DNA of 64,000 nt from assembly GCA_000328365.1 (NCBI GenBank), contig KB296524.1:165447-229446 (forward strand), written 5' to 3'. The position numbers and the translations under genes were made by a program. This stretch comes from Capitella teleta (taxonomy: Eukaryota; Annelida; Polychaeta; Capitellidae). Every line of letters begins with the position of its first letter. The first letter of the stretch is position 1. The notes under the pieces are model-generated. The model ran no database searches. It saw only the letters and a program-made list of their open reading frames with translations, and had not been told where the DNA came from. Positions 23,619 through 35,000 of the stretch are shown piece by piece.

Positions 23619-24538
23619 CAGGGCTCGAAATAAAACTCAATTACACGCAACTGGCGAGTAAAAATATCAAGAATGGTCGCAAGATGGCGAGTGAAAATTT
23701 AGCCCTCCAAATATAGGGCAGACCCCAAGCAATAAATTTTTGCTCAATCCTCAGTTAAAAAAAAAAATGAAACTTGTGAGCCCACGCAGGCGCCTAATAT
23801 CATGCAGGCAAGTTTGAATTGGCCGACGCCATGTTGACGCCAGATCAGACGAGTTAATTGTGGCGCCGCCGTTGTTATTACTGCATTCACATCTTTTTTA
23901 TTTAAGTCGCGTCTTAGGTATAGTATGTTATACTGGTAATTAGTCTGAAATATGTAGCAGCAGTGGTTGATGATATCATGAATCGCTGCTTCCATCATCC
24001 ACTCACTGACACGAAACTTGGAATCGGAAGTTGATTCCAACTGATGCTCCAATATGTATGTTAGCGCGGTTTTGACAACGCCTCTTTTGAAGATTCTCGC
24101 TAAGGATCGATCAAAGGATTGGTGGCATCGACAAGTATCTGCGTTTTCCTTTGTAATTTTCATTTGTTGGCTTGGCTCACCTAATTTAGAGTGGACACGT
24201 GGCCATCACAACATACCAGCCTAACCCTGTAGAGAGAAACCCAATTTTTTAGTGGCAGGGTGATAGTACTGAGCGTTTTTGACGCATTGCTGATTAGATA
24301 AAGGTGCGCTATATGGCAGTGCATGGCCACAGGCATTCGATCGACCTAATCAAAATAGGTTGAGAAAGTGACACAATATGTATATCCAGTACACATACAT
24401 TAAAATAATTGCGTTTTACGTTTTATATTTTCGTCAGGATTTCTGGCGAGTAAATATAAATTTGGGCGAGTAAAAATTCTCTGTTTACTCGCCACGTGGC
24501 CAGTAAACCTTTTCTCTTTTTTTTTTCGAGCCATCCTG
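23619..24538. mobile_element. hAT-like element with internal open frame
   Basis: Left end cagggctcgaaa and right end ttcgagccatcctg are near-inverse. Internally, ggcgagtaaa-type words repeat at both ends (about 23653, 23684, 24446, 24466 and the inverse at 24487). The cagggctcgaaa start is common in hAT elements. A minus-strand frame at 24163-23744 (139 codons) is not recognised as transposase. No clean target duplication was found. Confidence 0.6.
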
Positions 24539-25357
24539 ATGCCTGATGTGCGCAACATTTTCAACAGTCTCTTTTCTTTGGAAAACGAAATGATTCACCT
24601 GTTTACGCCTCTGTGAAACTAGTGAGGTGATTATTACCTGAGCGAAAAGACCGAACTCCCCCTCCTCCTCCCTCTTCTTCTATTGCTTATGCTCTGAAGA
24701 ATACATCATCTGATGTCCAACGCCTCCTTCCTGGTTGTTGACTTCCATAAACAAAACATGTACAACGATGGACAGTAACAATTGTGCACAGGTGGATCTA
24801 AGGAGAGTCTTATCTCGCCCAGCTATCTTTGGGATAAAAGGCCAGAAAATGCTCTGTTGATCGAGATAAGGGAGTGTCCAGGATCTGATGGAAACTGACA
24901 AACTGCGGCAGTACAGTGCACCCCAGACCAACGCAGCCGAATACTCGCATATTCAGTCGAATTTGATCATGGGTCTCGAATTGAGTCATTTAAGCCCATT
25001 ATGCAATGAACACATTGCAAGAATACAATGGACACGTATTTTCTCATATAACAATTTTTAAATGGTTTCTATCAGCCAACATTGCTGTCAAACTTATATC
25101 GTAAGGAAACAAGAAAGTGTGGCGCGTAATGGTTGTATCAGTAGTTCATTCAACCGGTCTAAAGATAAAGAAAGAACGTTGCTTTGATAACGACACCTTT
25201 GTCTCTGTGTCGTGTGGTCATTTTCACAGGGACCATATCATAAACTCCCCACATCCCATATATTGCATGATTTGTCCTACATAGTCAATGACACCGCCCC
25301 TTGATTCTCGAATACCAAGTGGCTATCGACTGGCCATTTCGTCAGTTGACTGTGATC

Positions 25358-28300
25358 ATGGCAGCAGCACTCCGACTGACCATCCTGGCTCTTCTTTGCG
25401 TCCAGCTGGCGTTGTCCGATTTTAGAGTCGGCCGTAGCATTGCAGACATCACTGGTCAAGCAGCAGAAGGATTGCTGGTGCGTGTTGTATGCAACTTAGC
25501 GCATATTTCTTTCTTGTGTCTCTGCAGTATGGCTATGCGAGTCCAGAGCAAGACGCCCGGGGATTGCATACCCGCCAATACAGCAGAGCGTTCGCCTTCG
25601 ACGCGGATGGCAAACGAGCGGTTTTCGTTGTTGCTGAGATCACGATGATCTCGCAGGCAGTTCACACTGAGGTACAACACTTTAATTCATAGCGCACACA
25701 AGTGTATGATGTCATTCAGGTGTTGGAGCTCCTGGCGGCAGAGTTTGGCGACATGTACACACGGGATAACGTGATGTTGACCCCTACGCACTCCCATTCT
25801 GCTCCTGGAGGCTACCACACTTACGTCATGTATGGGTTTCCTTCAGAAGGATTTGAAACATTAACTTTCAGAGCGGCTGTCGATGGCATCGTCAAGGTAG
25901 GGCTGAGATATAACACACGGTTCGTCGTGGGTACACGTGTACTTACAGAGTATCCGTGAGGCGCACCATGATTTGCAATCAGGTCAGGTAAGAATGAGTG
26001 CGGCTGACCTGACCGTGACTAGCGTCAACCGAAGTCCTTTCTCCTACAAACAAAATCCGCAATCAGAAAGATCAAAGTAATCCCCCTCTCCCATAATATG
26101 ATACCACATTTAACCAATACGCACAGATACACATTTGATGTCGATGTCACGTTGTCCATGGTAAAACTAATGGACAACAAAGGAGACCCCATGGCTATGC
26201 TCAGGTGAGTTCTGCTCTCTTTATATTCATGGTCATCATTGTTGCGTAGTCTTTTCCCAGTCCACACGACAAGTATGAAGAACGACAACCATCTCGTCAG
26301 TTCAGACAATAAAGGCTACGCCGCTCAGATGATGGAGCGAGCTTTGAACCGAGGAAAATTCCCTCTTAAAGTTGGTGTTATGCAATAATCAATCCAATGG
26401 TGCATATATAGCATGTGCAATTCTATTGAAATCACACAGTTCGCACTATGTTTACATGATGTTGCAAACATTGGATCGCTACCATAACGTCACTGCTCAG
26501 TCTTGGTTCATGGCCGCAACTGATGTGCTTATCTCCCACAGGGCAGTTGTGATGTTATCGCAGCATTCGCACAAACAGCAGAAGGAGACGTTTCGCCGAA
26601 TACGAACCACGCGCGTTGCGAGGAAGACGACTCCTTGTGCGATTCTCGAACGAGCACCTGCCTCGCAGACAAAAGAGATGTAAGGATTATTTGTTACAGC
26701 ACCCCATAACCTTCAATGGCATCCCATTATTCTCAGTTTTTGTGAAATCTGGAAATTGTCCATTTCAGCCGAACTTATGTACTGGCAGAGGACCAACGGG
26801 AGCTAAGAAGGAGACTGAGGACGAGTTCACAGACACAGAGATCATCGGGTCTTCGCAATACATCCATGCTATGGTATATGTCCAACCGCCAGTGTGATTC
26901 ATATATATGAGCTAGCACTAACATTTAACACTCTGTAGCATCTTGGAATGACTGAAATCGGAGAGCGAATGGAGGAAGCAGTTGACTTTCGGTTTAAGTG
27001 GGTCAACATGAGTGACGTCACTACCATTGTTGATGGTAATGAGGTCAGTGTCCTAGTTATCCACAAACCATGTGATAACTGAAGTTTTCTGTTCGCAGGT
27101 GAAGCTCTGCCGCCCTGCGATGGGATACAGTTTCGGAGCTGGAGCAACTGACGGTCCTGGTGTTGCCCCCTTCACACAAGGTCCAACCATCTGGTCTTCA
27201 TTAGCATTGAGCTCAATCAGATCTGTTTACTTCAGGCATGCTGAAGGGAAACTTCATCTATGATCGTCTGGTGGAGAAATTCTTCCCAGGAAGCCGGACG
27301 CCAGAGCTGTTAGAATGCCACAAACCAAAACCCGTGCTCCTACCTACTGCTAATGTGAATTGTTCTCACGATAAAAACTCAGCGAACATTGAGTTCATGC
27401 ATTTCAGATGCAAGAACCATACCCTTATTGGCAGCCAGAAGTCGTCCCAGTTCAGCTACTGCGTGTGGGAAAAATCCTGTTTTTGGGAATTCCTGGAAAA
27501 GTGACGTATGTCGCAAACATGTTTTATGATTTTCCAATGATTTATTTTATCTCTTGCGCAGGACAATGGCTGGACGGAGGTTGCAGGAATCCGCCAAACA
27601 GGTACTGAAACATTCGTCATTTATGCGTAAGTTCGGGCTTTTTTCGTAGGTGTTCTCCGAAGCCGGAATGGACGTGAAACCGTTTGTAATGTCGATGGCC
27701 AATAGTTACAGCAGCTATATTGTTACTCCTGAGGAATACACGGTATGCAAACGATGCATACATCATAGTTGTGCCTAAAATAAATCGTCTGTGATCTGGT
27801 TGAAGGTTCAGAGATACGAAGCAGCTTCAACTATCTTCGGTCCATACACGCTGAATGGTTACATCGATGTTGTGAAGTCGTTAGCAGAGGCCATGGTCAA
27901 GGTATAGATATGTCCGACATTTTGTGTCCTGTGGTGAGTTGACCCAAAATGGCTGATGCTTTGTTTTTGCAATAGGATGAAAACGTGGGAGAGAGTAGCC
28001 CTCCTCCAGATCTGAGATACCCTGACGAAGCCAGAGCAGCTCCTCGCGTCGACAGACTCCCTGACGGAAAGAACTACGGTGATGTGCTCTCTGATGTTGA
28101 GGAAGAATACCACAGAGTGAGTCAACTTGATAAAAATGTTATAATGATTTATATTTCTCAAATTTTAAAAGGGGGATCTTGTTTCGGTTTCCTTCGCTGC
28201 CGGTAACCCAAGAAACAATCTCTTGGTGAGTCAATAACCATGTCAGATCACAATGAATCCAGAATTCTTCCATAACAGACTGACGAGACTTTCCTAGAAG

Positions 28301-28813
28301 TTCAAAGGTTTGATGACCGCTTGAACGACTGGCTGGTGGTCTTCACAGATGCTCACTGGGAGACAAGGTCACCATGCTGGTTTCTCAATATGTCTGTTTA
28401 ACCTTCATCATACGTACAGGTTCCACTGGAGAAGTGATTGTCACGGAAGGTCAAAGGACGCAGAAGAATGCAAAGATTCACAAGAGAGTTACGCGGTTGT
28501 GGAATGGAAAATCCCCAACCACCACTACACCCTGGGTCAGTACCGCATTGTACATGTGGGTCACGCCAAGTACCCGGATGGAGTAGTCGTCAAGTACACC
28601 GGAGCATCCAGCGTCTTCAGAATTGTGCCCACGCCACCACCTACGACGACGACGCCAGAACCCACTACGGAACCGGAAGTAGAACCGGAAGTGGATGAAG
28701 CCACGTGGTACTCGGCCAAGAGGTCAGGACCGAAGAGTGACGAGCAATACGCTGAGGATTTGGCTGCCTTCTTCGCCCAATTGGCTGACACGAAGATGAA
28801 GCTGCGTCAATAA
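25358..28813 (+). CDS. ASAH2: Neutral ceramidase
   Basis: Nineteen exons join in frame to 773 codons: 25358-25477, 25528-25671, 25720-25896, 25949-26076, 26127-26204, 26250-26370, 26542-26679, 26769-26873, 26939-27043, 27099-27180, 27236-27354, 27408-27505, 27562-27601, 27650-27742, 27806-27901, 27976-28116, 28172-28225, 28279-28367, 28420-28813. The enzyme hydrolyses ceramide to sphingosine and fatty acid at the cell surface or outside the cell. Seen: signal peptide (LRLTILALLCVQLALS), THSHSAPGGY zinc/active-site block, VNRSPFSY, HTTSMKNDNHLVSSDN, the GDVSPN block with the catalytic Ser, MGYSFGAGATDG, and the C-terminal Ig-like domain. At IPGKVTTM a Lys stands where known enzymes have the zinc-ligand Glu (IPGEFTTM). 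A Thr/Pro/Glu-rich linker and a 50-residue tail follow the usual C-terminus. Introns are mostly 45-90 bp. The exon 6 donor (gttggt) is weak. Confidence 0.95.
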
Positions 28814-28814
28814 A
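28809..28814 (+). terminator. Poly(A) signal overlapping the ceramidase stop
   Basis: AATAAA includes the TAA stop codon at 28811-28813, implying a 3' UTR of only some tens of bases. Confidence 0.6.
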
Positions 28815-28829
28815 TCAAAAGTATTTTTT

Positions 28830-29645
28830 AGCAGAACAGAGGAGTTGGGTTCCATTTGGTAATTGTCTCAGAGGAATGTTTGACTTATACTTTATTGCTA
28901 CTGGGGCGAAATTGACAGAGAGGCCATCTTTCTTTCGATCGTTCTAATGCAATATTCACATCAAGCGTCAAATTATTTCCTACAATTTACATAATGGGCT
29001 AATTAAGTAATCCTTATTTGGGCAATGTCATCTAATTCAGTGCATCGGCCTGTACGTGAGATTGATCATGCTTCCATGTAAGATCACTTATTCATTTGTT
29101 TGACAGAATTTTTTAAGCATTTATCATGATAATTCATGTAACGTGGACGTTGTAACGTTTACGACATTTCTACAAGCCACTCAAGCCGCAACGCAGTTGT
29201 CGATTAGTCTTTCGGTAACAGGGGTTAGTCACCCCTTGATCTCATATCAAATGCAAAGCTGATGCTGCGCCGAAATCGACACCTCCTCCCCCGCCAGGAA
29301 GGTGAATGACCGAACACTAACCCTCCTTCACACCCACCAGCGCAGGGCCTGAGATTCTCCCTCTATTGGGGGAATTAGTCATACGTTAGAGCAGTTTGCA
29401 AACATGTCAATCAATCCTGTCAAATTCGTTAGTTTAGGGTAACATTGTATTTGCTTGTTACATCAGATGATCGCATTTTTGTGGTCGTCATGCACTGGTT
29501 TGGTGTGAGGCATAGATGCACTTCTGCTCCAAGTCAACCGGCAAACTTGAGCCATAGAGCATGAAATATGACCCTGTTTAATTTCAGCAGGTTCTTATGA
29601 ACACCATGAAGCGTGACGGAATGTACAGTAACAGCTCAATTACAT
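28830..29645. other. Spacer
   Basis: No gene or repeat recognised. Confidence 0.5.
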
Positions 29646-29652
29646 GATGTTC

Positions 29653-29839
29653 TGACGTAGTGACTCCAACTCTACATCATTTATCCTCGGGTTTGGTCCT
29701 AAGCTCCAAGCTCGTAATAGCGAAGACACAACCAATCACTCCATATCGGCTTTAATTTACCTTCAACAAATATTCCAAGTAGTGAGAATATTGTTCCAAA
29801 AATAGTTTCTTAGGAGATGGTTTGTACTGGGCTAGCGAG

Positions 29840-29898
<59 letters not shown>

Positions 29899-30299
29899 GG
29901 AGTGTGTGAAGTGTAGTACTACACTTCACAAACTCCACGTGTGTTGTTCATGGAAAATATTTGTCCGATATACTAGAATCGTAGTTGTACGGCAGCCTGC
30001 GTTTCTAATAGACACTGCTGTAAATTGGTGCCTTCCAAGTATTTGCTAACTGATAGTGATGGCTGTGTTTGCTTCCCGCTTATCGCTTCTCGGCAAACTT
30101 CTGACCCTCATTGTTCGCCAATTGCATCCTGGTCTTCTGCCCCCTCAGTATCACTAATTGCTTCTTGAGAGATGGAAGCAATCCGTGCACGCTCTGCTCG
30201 AAGGTCTACATGCATAGGCAGAGTTTATATGATCATAATTACATATGCCATAATGAAACATCGTGTAAGGTAGTTAGAAGCATCCATGTAATCTTAACA
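29653..30299 (-). mobile_element. Solo LTR, copy B
   Basis: 647-bp solo LTR of the same family and orientation as 10959-11577: the same TGTTAAGATTAC start (minus strand), TATA-like element, AATAAAGCC and ACGTCA end. Perfect 5-bp duplication tgttc at 29648-29652 and 30300-30304. It differs by an expanded (GA)n tract (29843-29900), short in copy A. A fossil with no internal part. Confidence 0.9.
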
Positions 30300-30304
30300 T
30301 GTTC

Positions 30305-31260
30305 CTGGTATACAGTGGAATTCCCCGTGTGCCTCTCTAAATTGTCACGTGTGGCACTCAGACATGAGGCTTGGGGATTACTTTGTAGTTTGTGTGTGAC
30401 ATTGACACAATAACACCAGTCGAGATCGATGTTCAGGTCGTCCAAAGGGTCCTTAGCAAAGAGTGGGAGAAAAATATCCAAAACGTTCGCTGAAACCCAA
30501 TAATGTTTGACTGATGGGCTTCGGCGATGTGCTGCCATTCGCGATTATTCTTGTTACGGCACACAGCGTACTTTACACGAGGTCAAGCCTTTTCTTATTC
30601 AATGTCATGTATTGGTTATATCAATTTAAAGAATAACAAATGGAACAGGGCTTTACAAAATGAGATATTTAATCAATGTCATACTGAAGACAAGTACAGC
30701 GACCAGTTAAACCCATGGTCCTAATATAGAAGATAAAGTAAAACGACTTGCTACATACTGTAACCAATCAAAATTTAATTTCATACTCAAATACTGTTGT
30801 GTAGAATGAAATGAACAGTAAACTTTATCTACGTCCGTTTTTGATTCACTGACACATTAATGATAGGTTCATGCACACAGCACAATTGACATATTGATCA
30901 TTGACATCGACATCGAAAAATTTCCCTCGCTTCACCTCTTCAATCATTCTCATCGTTTCACGGTGATCGTGTCTCACAAATTGTCCGAGGAGGGTCTGTT
31001 GTCAAACTGACATAAAATAGACAAACCTGAGAGAATTGGGATCTTGACATGGACAGAAGGATAAACAGATAAGAGCACAGCGTTATAGGAATTAATTGTT
31101 TGAACATCCGCTGCAACATTGGTCGATGTCGACGAGCTGGAATGTCTTCAATTGGTTCAAAGGACGAAATTGGCACACACAAAAAGCTACAAAAGAATCC
31201 TACAAAACAAGGCACCATCGAAATCAACATCTAAAGACTATCAGAAGCGGACAATGATGG
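30305..31260. other. Spacer
   Basis: No supported gene; short open frames lack splice support or recognisable domains. Confidence 0.5.
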
Positions 31261-31266
31261 ACACCT

Positions 31267-32081
31267 TCACCGCAGTGAAATGGAAATAGCAATGAACGGG
31301 CAGATCAATATCGTCCATATGGAGACTTGCTTCAATGTCGATGAGTTACAGCCATCACCATGGCAGCCAAAGTAACAGATTCGTTTACTCAGGTTGTCAT
31401 CATCCATGTTGTCGCAGTATGGTTCTTTGACGTTGGTGGTTGTGCAATCTCGGATGGTGCTCACGTGTTTGCCTGTGGGTGAAATGGACAGTGTCAATTA
31501 TGGTTTAATTCCTGGTTTGATTTAAAACAACAGAGATCACGATCTCAATTACGAGACACAATCGATGCTGCATTCCGTTTGATTTGTGTTGAGTGAAATG
31601 GAATACCTTCGCCATCATATTGTCGTATTATGGAGCAGTACAGGTCGGTGAAGGAGTCAGATGTGTAGTGACATTGCGTCGCGGGGGGAGGGTCGTTCTC
31701 ACATCGGTTCGGGTTTTGGTCCCGTTCTGAATTACATTGAACACACATCCAGGCATCAGCCACCCCTGCAAAACACAATGTCCATGTCATATTGTCATAT
31801 CATATTATACAATGTCTATATATGATAGTTCACGGCAGCATTCATGGCATTCACAATGAGATAATCGTAATGAACATTGGTGACGACATCGAACGATGGA
31901 ATAGACACCGTTTAATACCAGTAGCTAGTAATACTCCCCGAGACGATTTATTCGCAGTGTGATACTGATAACGGACAACAAATGGAATATATCTCTTGAA
32001 CTTGACACGAGCAATATCAGCCATGTGATATCTTATATATTGATACAAACACATCAATAGGAATAGGACAAACGGATACAT
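31267..32081 (-). CDS. Ly6/uPAR-type small GPI-anchored protein
   Basis: Three minus-strand exons: 32081-32051 (signal peptide MYPFVLFLLM), 31765-31607 and 31472-31267 (stop). The joins are in phase 1 and give an N-terminus MYPFVLFLLMWVADAWMCVQC with a good cleavage site before WMCVQC. The mature part has the three-finger Cys spacing: CVQCNS, C..DPPPATQC, LYC, then RDC, PYC, RICYFGCHGDGCNSS, which ends with the family's CN signature. A hydrophobic C-terminus (WTILICPFIAISISLR) fits GPI-anchor addition. The layout recalls quiver/sleepless-type and other Ly6 proteins, which modulate receptors and channels; the partner here is unknown. The exon 1 donor (T|gtttgt) is weak, so the first join is the least certain part. 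Confidence 0.75.
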
Positions 32082-32089
32082 TCGGCTGG

Positions 32090-35000
32090 GTATGCAGATT
32101 ATATGCCCACAGCTGAGACAATGCGCGAGTGACCACTGATGCATATATTCACCGCGAGAATTAAATCAGCTGATAACGAACTCATATGACGCAATCGCGA
32201 CGTCATTGTCGTCCTTTTTATAGCCCATTACGGCATCTAATCGATGGCATATTACTGTAAAAATTATAGGAACAGATGATCAGTGGGAGGTCCAAAAGGA
32301 AGAACACGCATTGCAGAAAGCACCAAGAAAAGAGACAAAAATAAGCAGTACACGTAGATAAACTTTGCCGCTGACAATGCGTCCTTCCTCTGAGCTAAAA
32401 AAAAAAACTACGGCTTTCGTGGAAATCGAGTGGAACAACGTCCCTTGCAGATGCGGTGAAATGGACACAGAATATTGGATTTATATACGTGTATGCAACG
32501 CATCAGTCTGTCTGTATACTGCATGCATTGGTTTCCCACTTTTGATGGAGAATATTCCTCTTCCTTTCCCAGGGGATAAGATGCTACGATCCATCAGACC
32601 GAAAGGTCTTCACCTCATATAAATATATGTCGATTTCGAATCACAAAGGGAACGAGAGAGAATGCAATCAGTGAGTAAATTCAATGCATGACTTTGCCCC
32701 AGTGGGTTAATTTCAACAATTGGAATCGATTACTGAAAGACCCGTTAATTGGCAATCGGCCAATCATGCGTCCATTTCGACGCAGCCATATGGTGCCAGT
32801 GAGAGTGCTGGGTGATCAGAGTGTGAGTTGAGGGCAATGAATCTCCTGTGAAGCGACGAATAGGGTGTTTTTCTCTTTCGCGGGGATTAACAGAGAGCGA
32901 ATTCCAAGACAGATGGAGAATGCTGAAAGCGCTGACGCTTTTAGCTGAAATCCACTCTGAAAGCATCACGTGACAGTCCGTGAAAGCGATGCGCCTGCGC
33001 ATTGACACTTCCGGTAAGACTAGGGGCTGTGACAGTTGAATGATGGAGGGAAATGAAACTGAATGCGACTTGAACAATTTAGAGCCACGAGGATATTTAT
33101 CCTGTAAGAAAAGATAAAAGTTCCTCATATTATGCAACGACGCTCAAATCACCCACTCGAACCCGTTTCTTTTACCTCTATTGAGAGTATTTAAGCTGAA
33201 ACATGACGCCGACACAAAGCATTCCCTCTGCGGTCAATGTCCGGCATCTCAAGTATTTGTGGGGCGTCGTGCTCACTTGGCTTCTCACCGGAAGAAATCT
33301 TTTGATGTTGACTCAGCCCTCCTTCGTGGCGTCAATTACATCCCGACATTCCAATTCAATTTGTCGCTGATTTCACTCATGTCCCCCAAGACACGTGCAA
33401 ACTGCATGGGCGGCATGGAGTCGTCTTATTTTCTCATGATGCATTGCTTCTGTTGACCTTGACCTTTTGCTTGCTATCCGTCTTCCGGTTGCCCTTTGTG
33501 AGGACGTCACGTGACGGCAGGTTGGTTTTAAGAAGCATCCCGTGGTTTAAAAATTAATCAACTCATCCAGCCACTGAGTTCACCACGGACACAGGTCACT
33601 GCATGGTCAGTGGCCAGAGCTTTGTGGCGATGGAGCCGTCATTCCACGCTATCTCGCTGTCACACGCGGAGCACAGACATTAATAGAGCAACATTGCGTA
33701 GTGCCCATACGTGAGTCTTATTTATTGGGTGAAGCAACGAGTGCACGTCCAAGGGGATCAGGTTGGAGCACATGCAGATCCTAGGCAAGAAAAATGACTC
33801 TTTTCGTACTTCCGGTAGATTTAGGAACTGTTATGTTCTTGGCAGAAGGCGAAGAGAGTTCATCCGCCATACATCACAAGTTCGTGCCAGCTTTGTTCCT
33901 GTCACTGACCTCTGCATAGTTCTGCCACTTGTCCGTGATTAATTCGTCACATTTTGTGGCAGGACTTCTTACTTTTAATCAGCTTACAGCGTCACATGGA
34001 GAGAGAAAAGGCCAAACAGGCCACAAAGAAAGATCCGGCTCACACCGACAAATTCGTCGCCTCACGGGCGCCATAGATTGATCTCGTAAACGGGCTGCGT
34101 TGGTTATCTGAAGCCAAACAGCTGTCGTGGAGAGACCCGCGGATCATTGCTAATCGGCCCGAAAAGATAATTGAACCACAACGAACCCTTCACGTCCAGT
34201 CACACGGGCGAATATTGATATTTCTGCTTCACCCATAAGCACTGTTTATAAAACTGCGTAAGCACATGAAGCATGCATTATTGACATATAGCGCTTCTGT
34301 ATCATTGCTTACGAGCCCATCCAGCAAGAGTTTAATGTCGTCCACGGTGATCCCGCCGAGGCTAGCTATGTACTATGTAGTACCGTCGGCTGATTACTGG
34401 TAGTCGTAAACTGAAAGCAGAATGTATAATCGAATGTGATTTCCATAAGGGCAACAATGCCACAACTTAGCCCCAATATGTAAATGCATTAGCTTTGAGC
34501 GTTAGTAAACCATCTTGGTTTGAAATGGAATTACGTCTCCGGGGTCCGAATATTCACAAAATAAGAATTGTGCACCTCGGGGTTACGTAGAGTACAATGA
34601 GCTCATTTGCATAGTGTGCCTCATTAGCATGCAGTGCCATAGTTTGTGTTGATTTCGTTTGCTTCGACGTTGTTCTCGTAACGAGGGTCCTACTCACGAG
34701 GTCTCCCCTCTCCTACAACTCTCTCTTATGCATGTCTCATAGCCAAGATATAATAGTGGTAAAATACAGCCCTCGAATATCACAGATCTGCTGTTATCAG
34801 TATTTAACATGCATGCGTGACTCTATCACACGACATTGACACATTGTAGCCCTGGCGTCGGATGATTAGTGAGCCTTTGAATCTATTACCATCCCTCTTT
34901 GGGATTCTTTTGGCAACCTAAAAGGTATTCAATGAAGCGAAAGTTCTGGAAGAAGCAATTTCCTTGGAATTACAAACCGGTTAGCGGCTCAGGGTTTACA

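Noticed and set aside
34590-34625. Octamer enhancer (atttgcat)
   Set aside because: A single 8-base word in a gene-poor spacer with nothing to tie it to a promoter.
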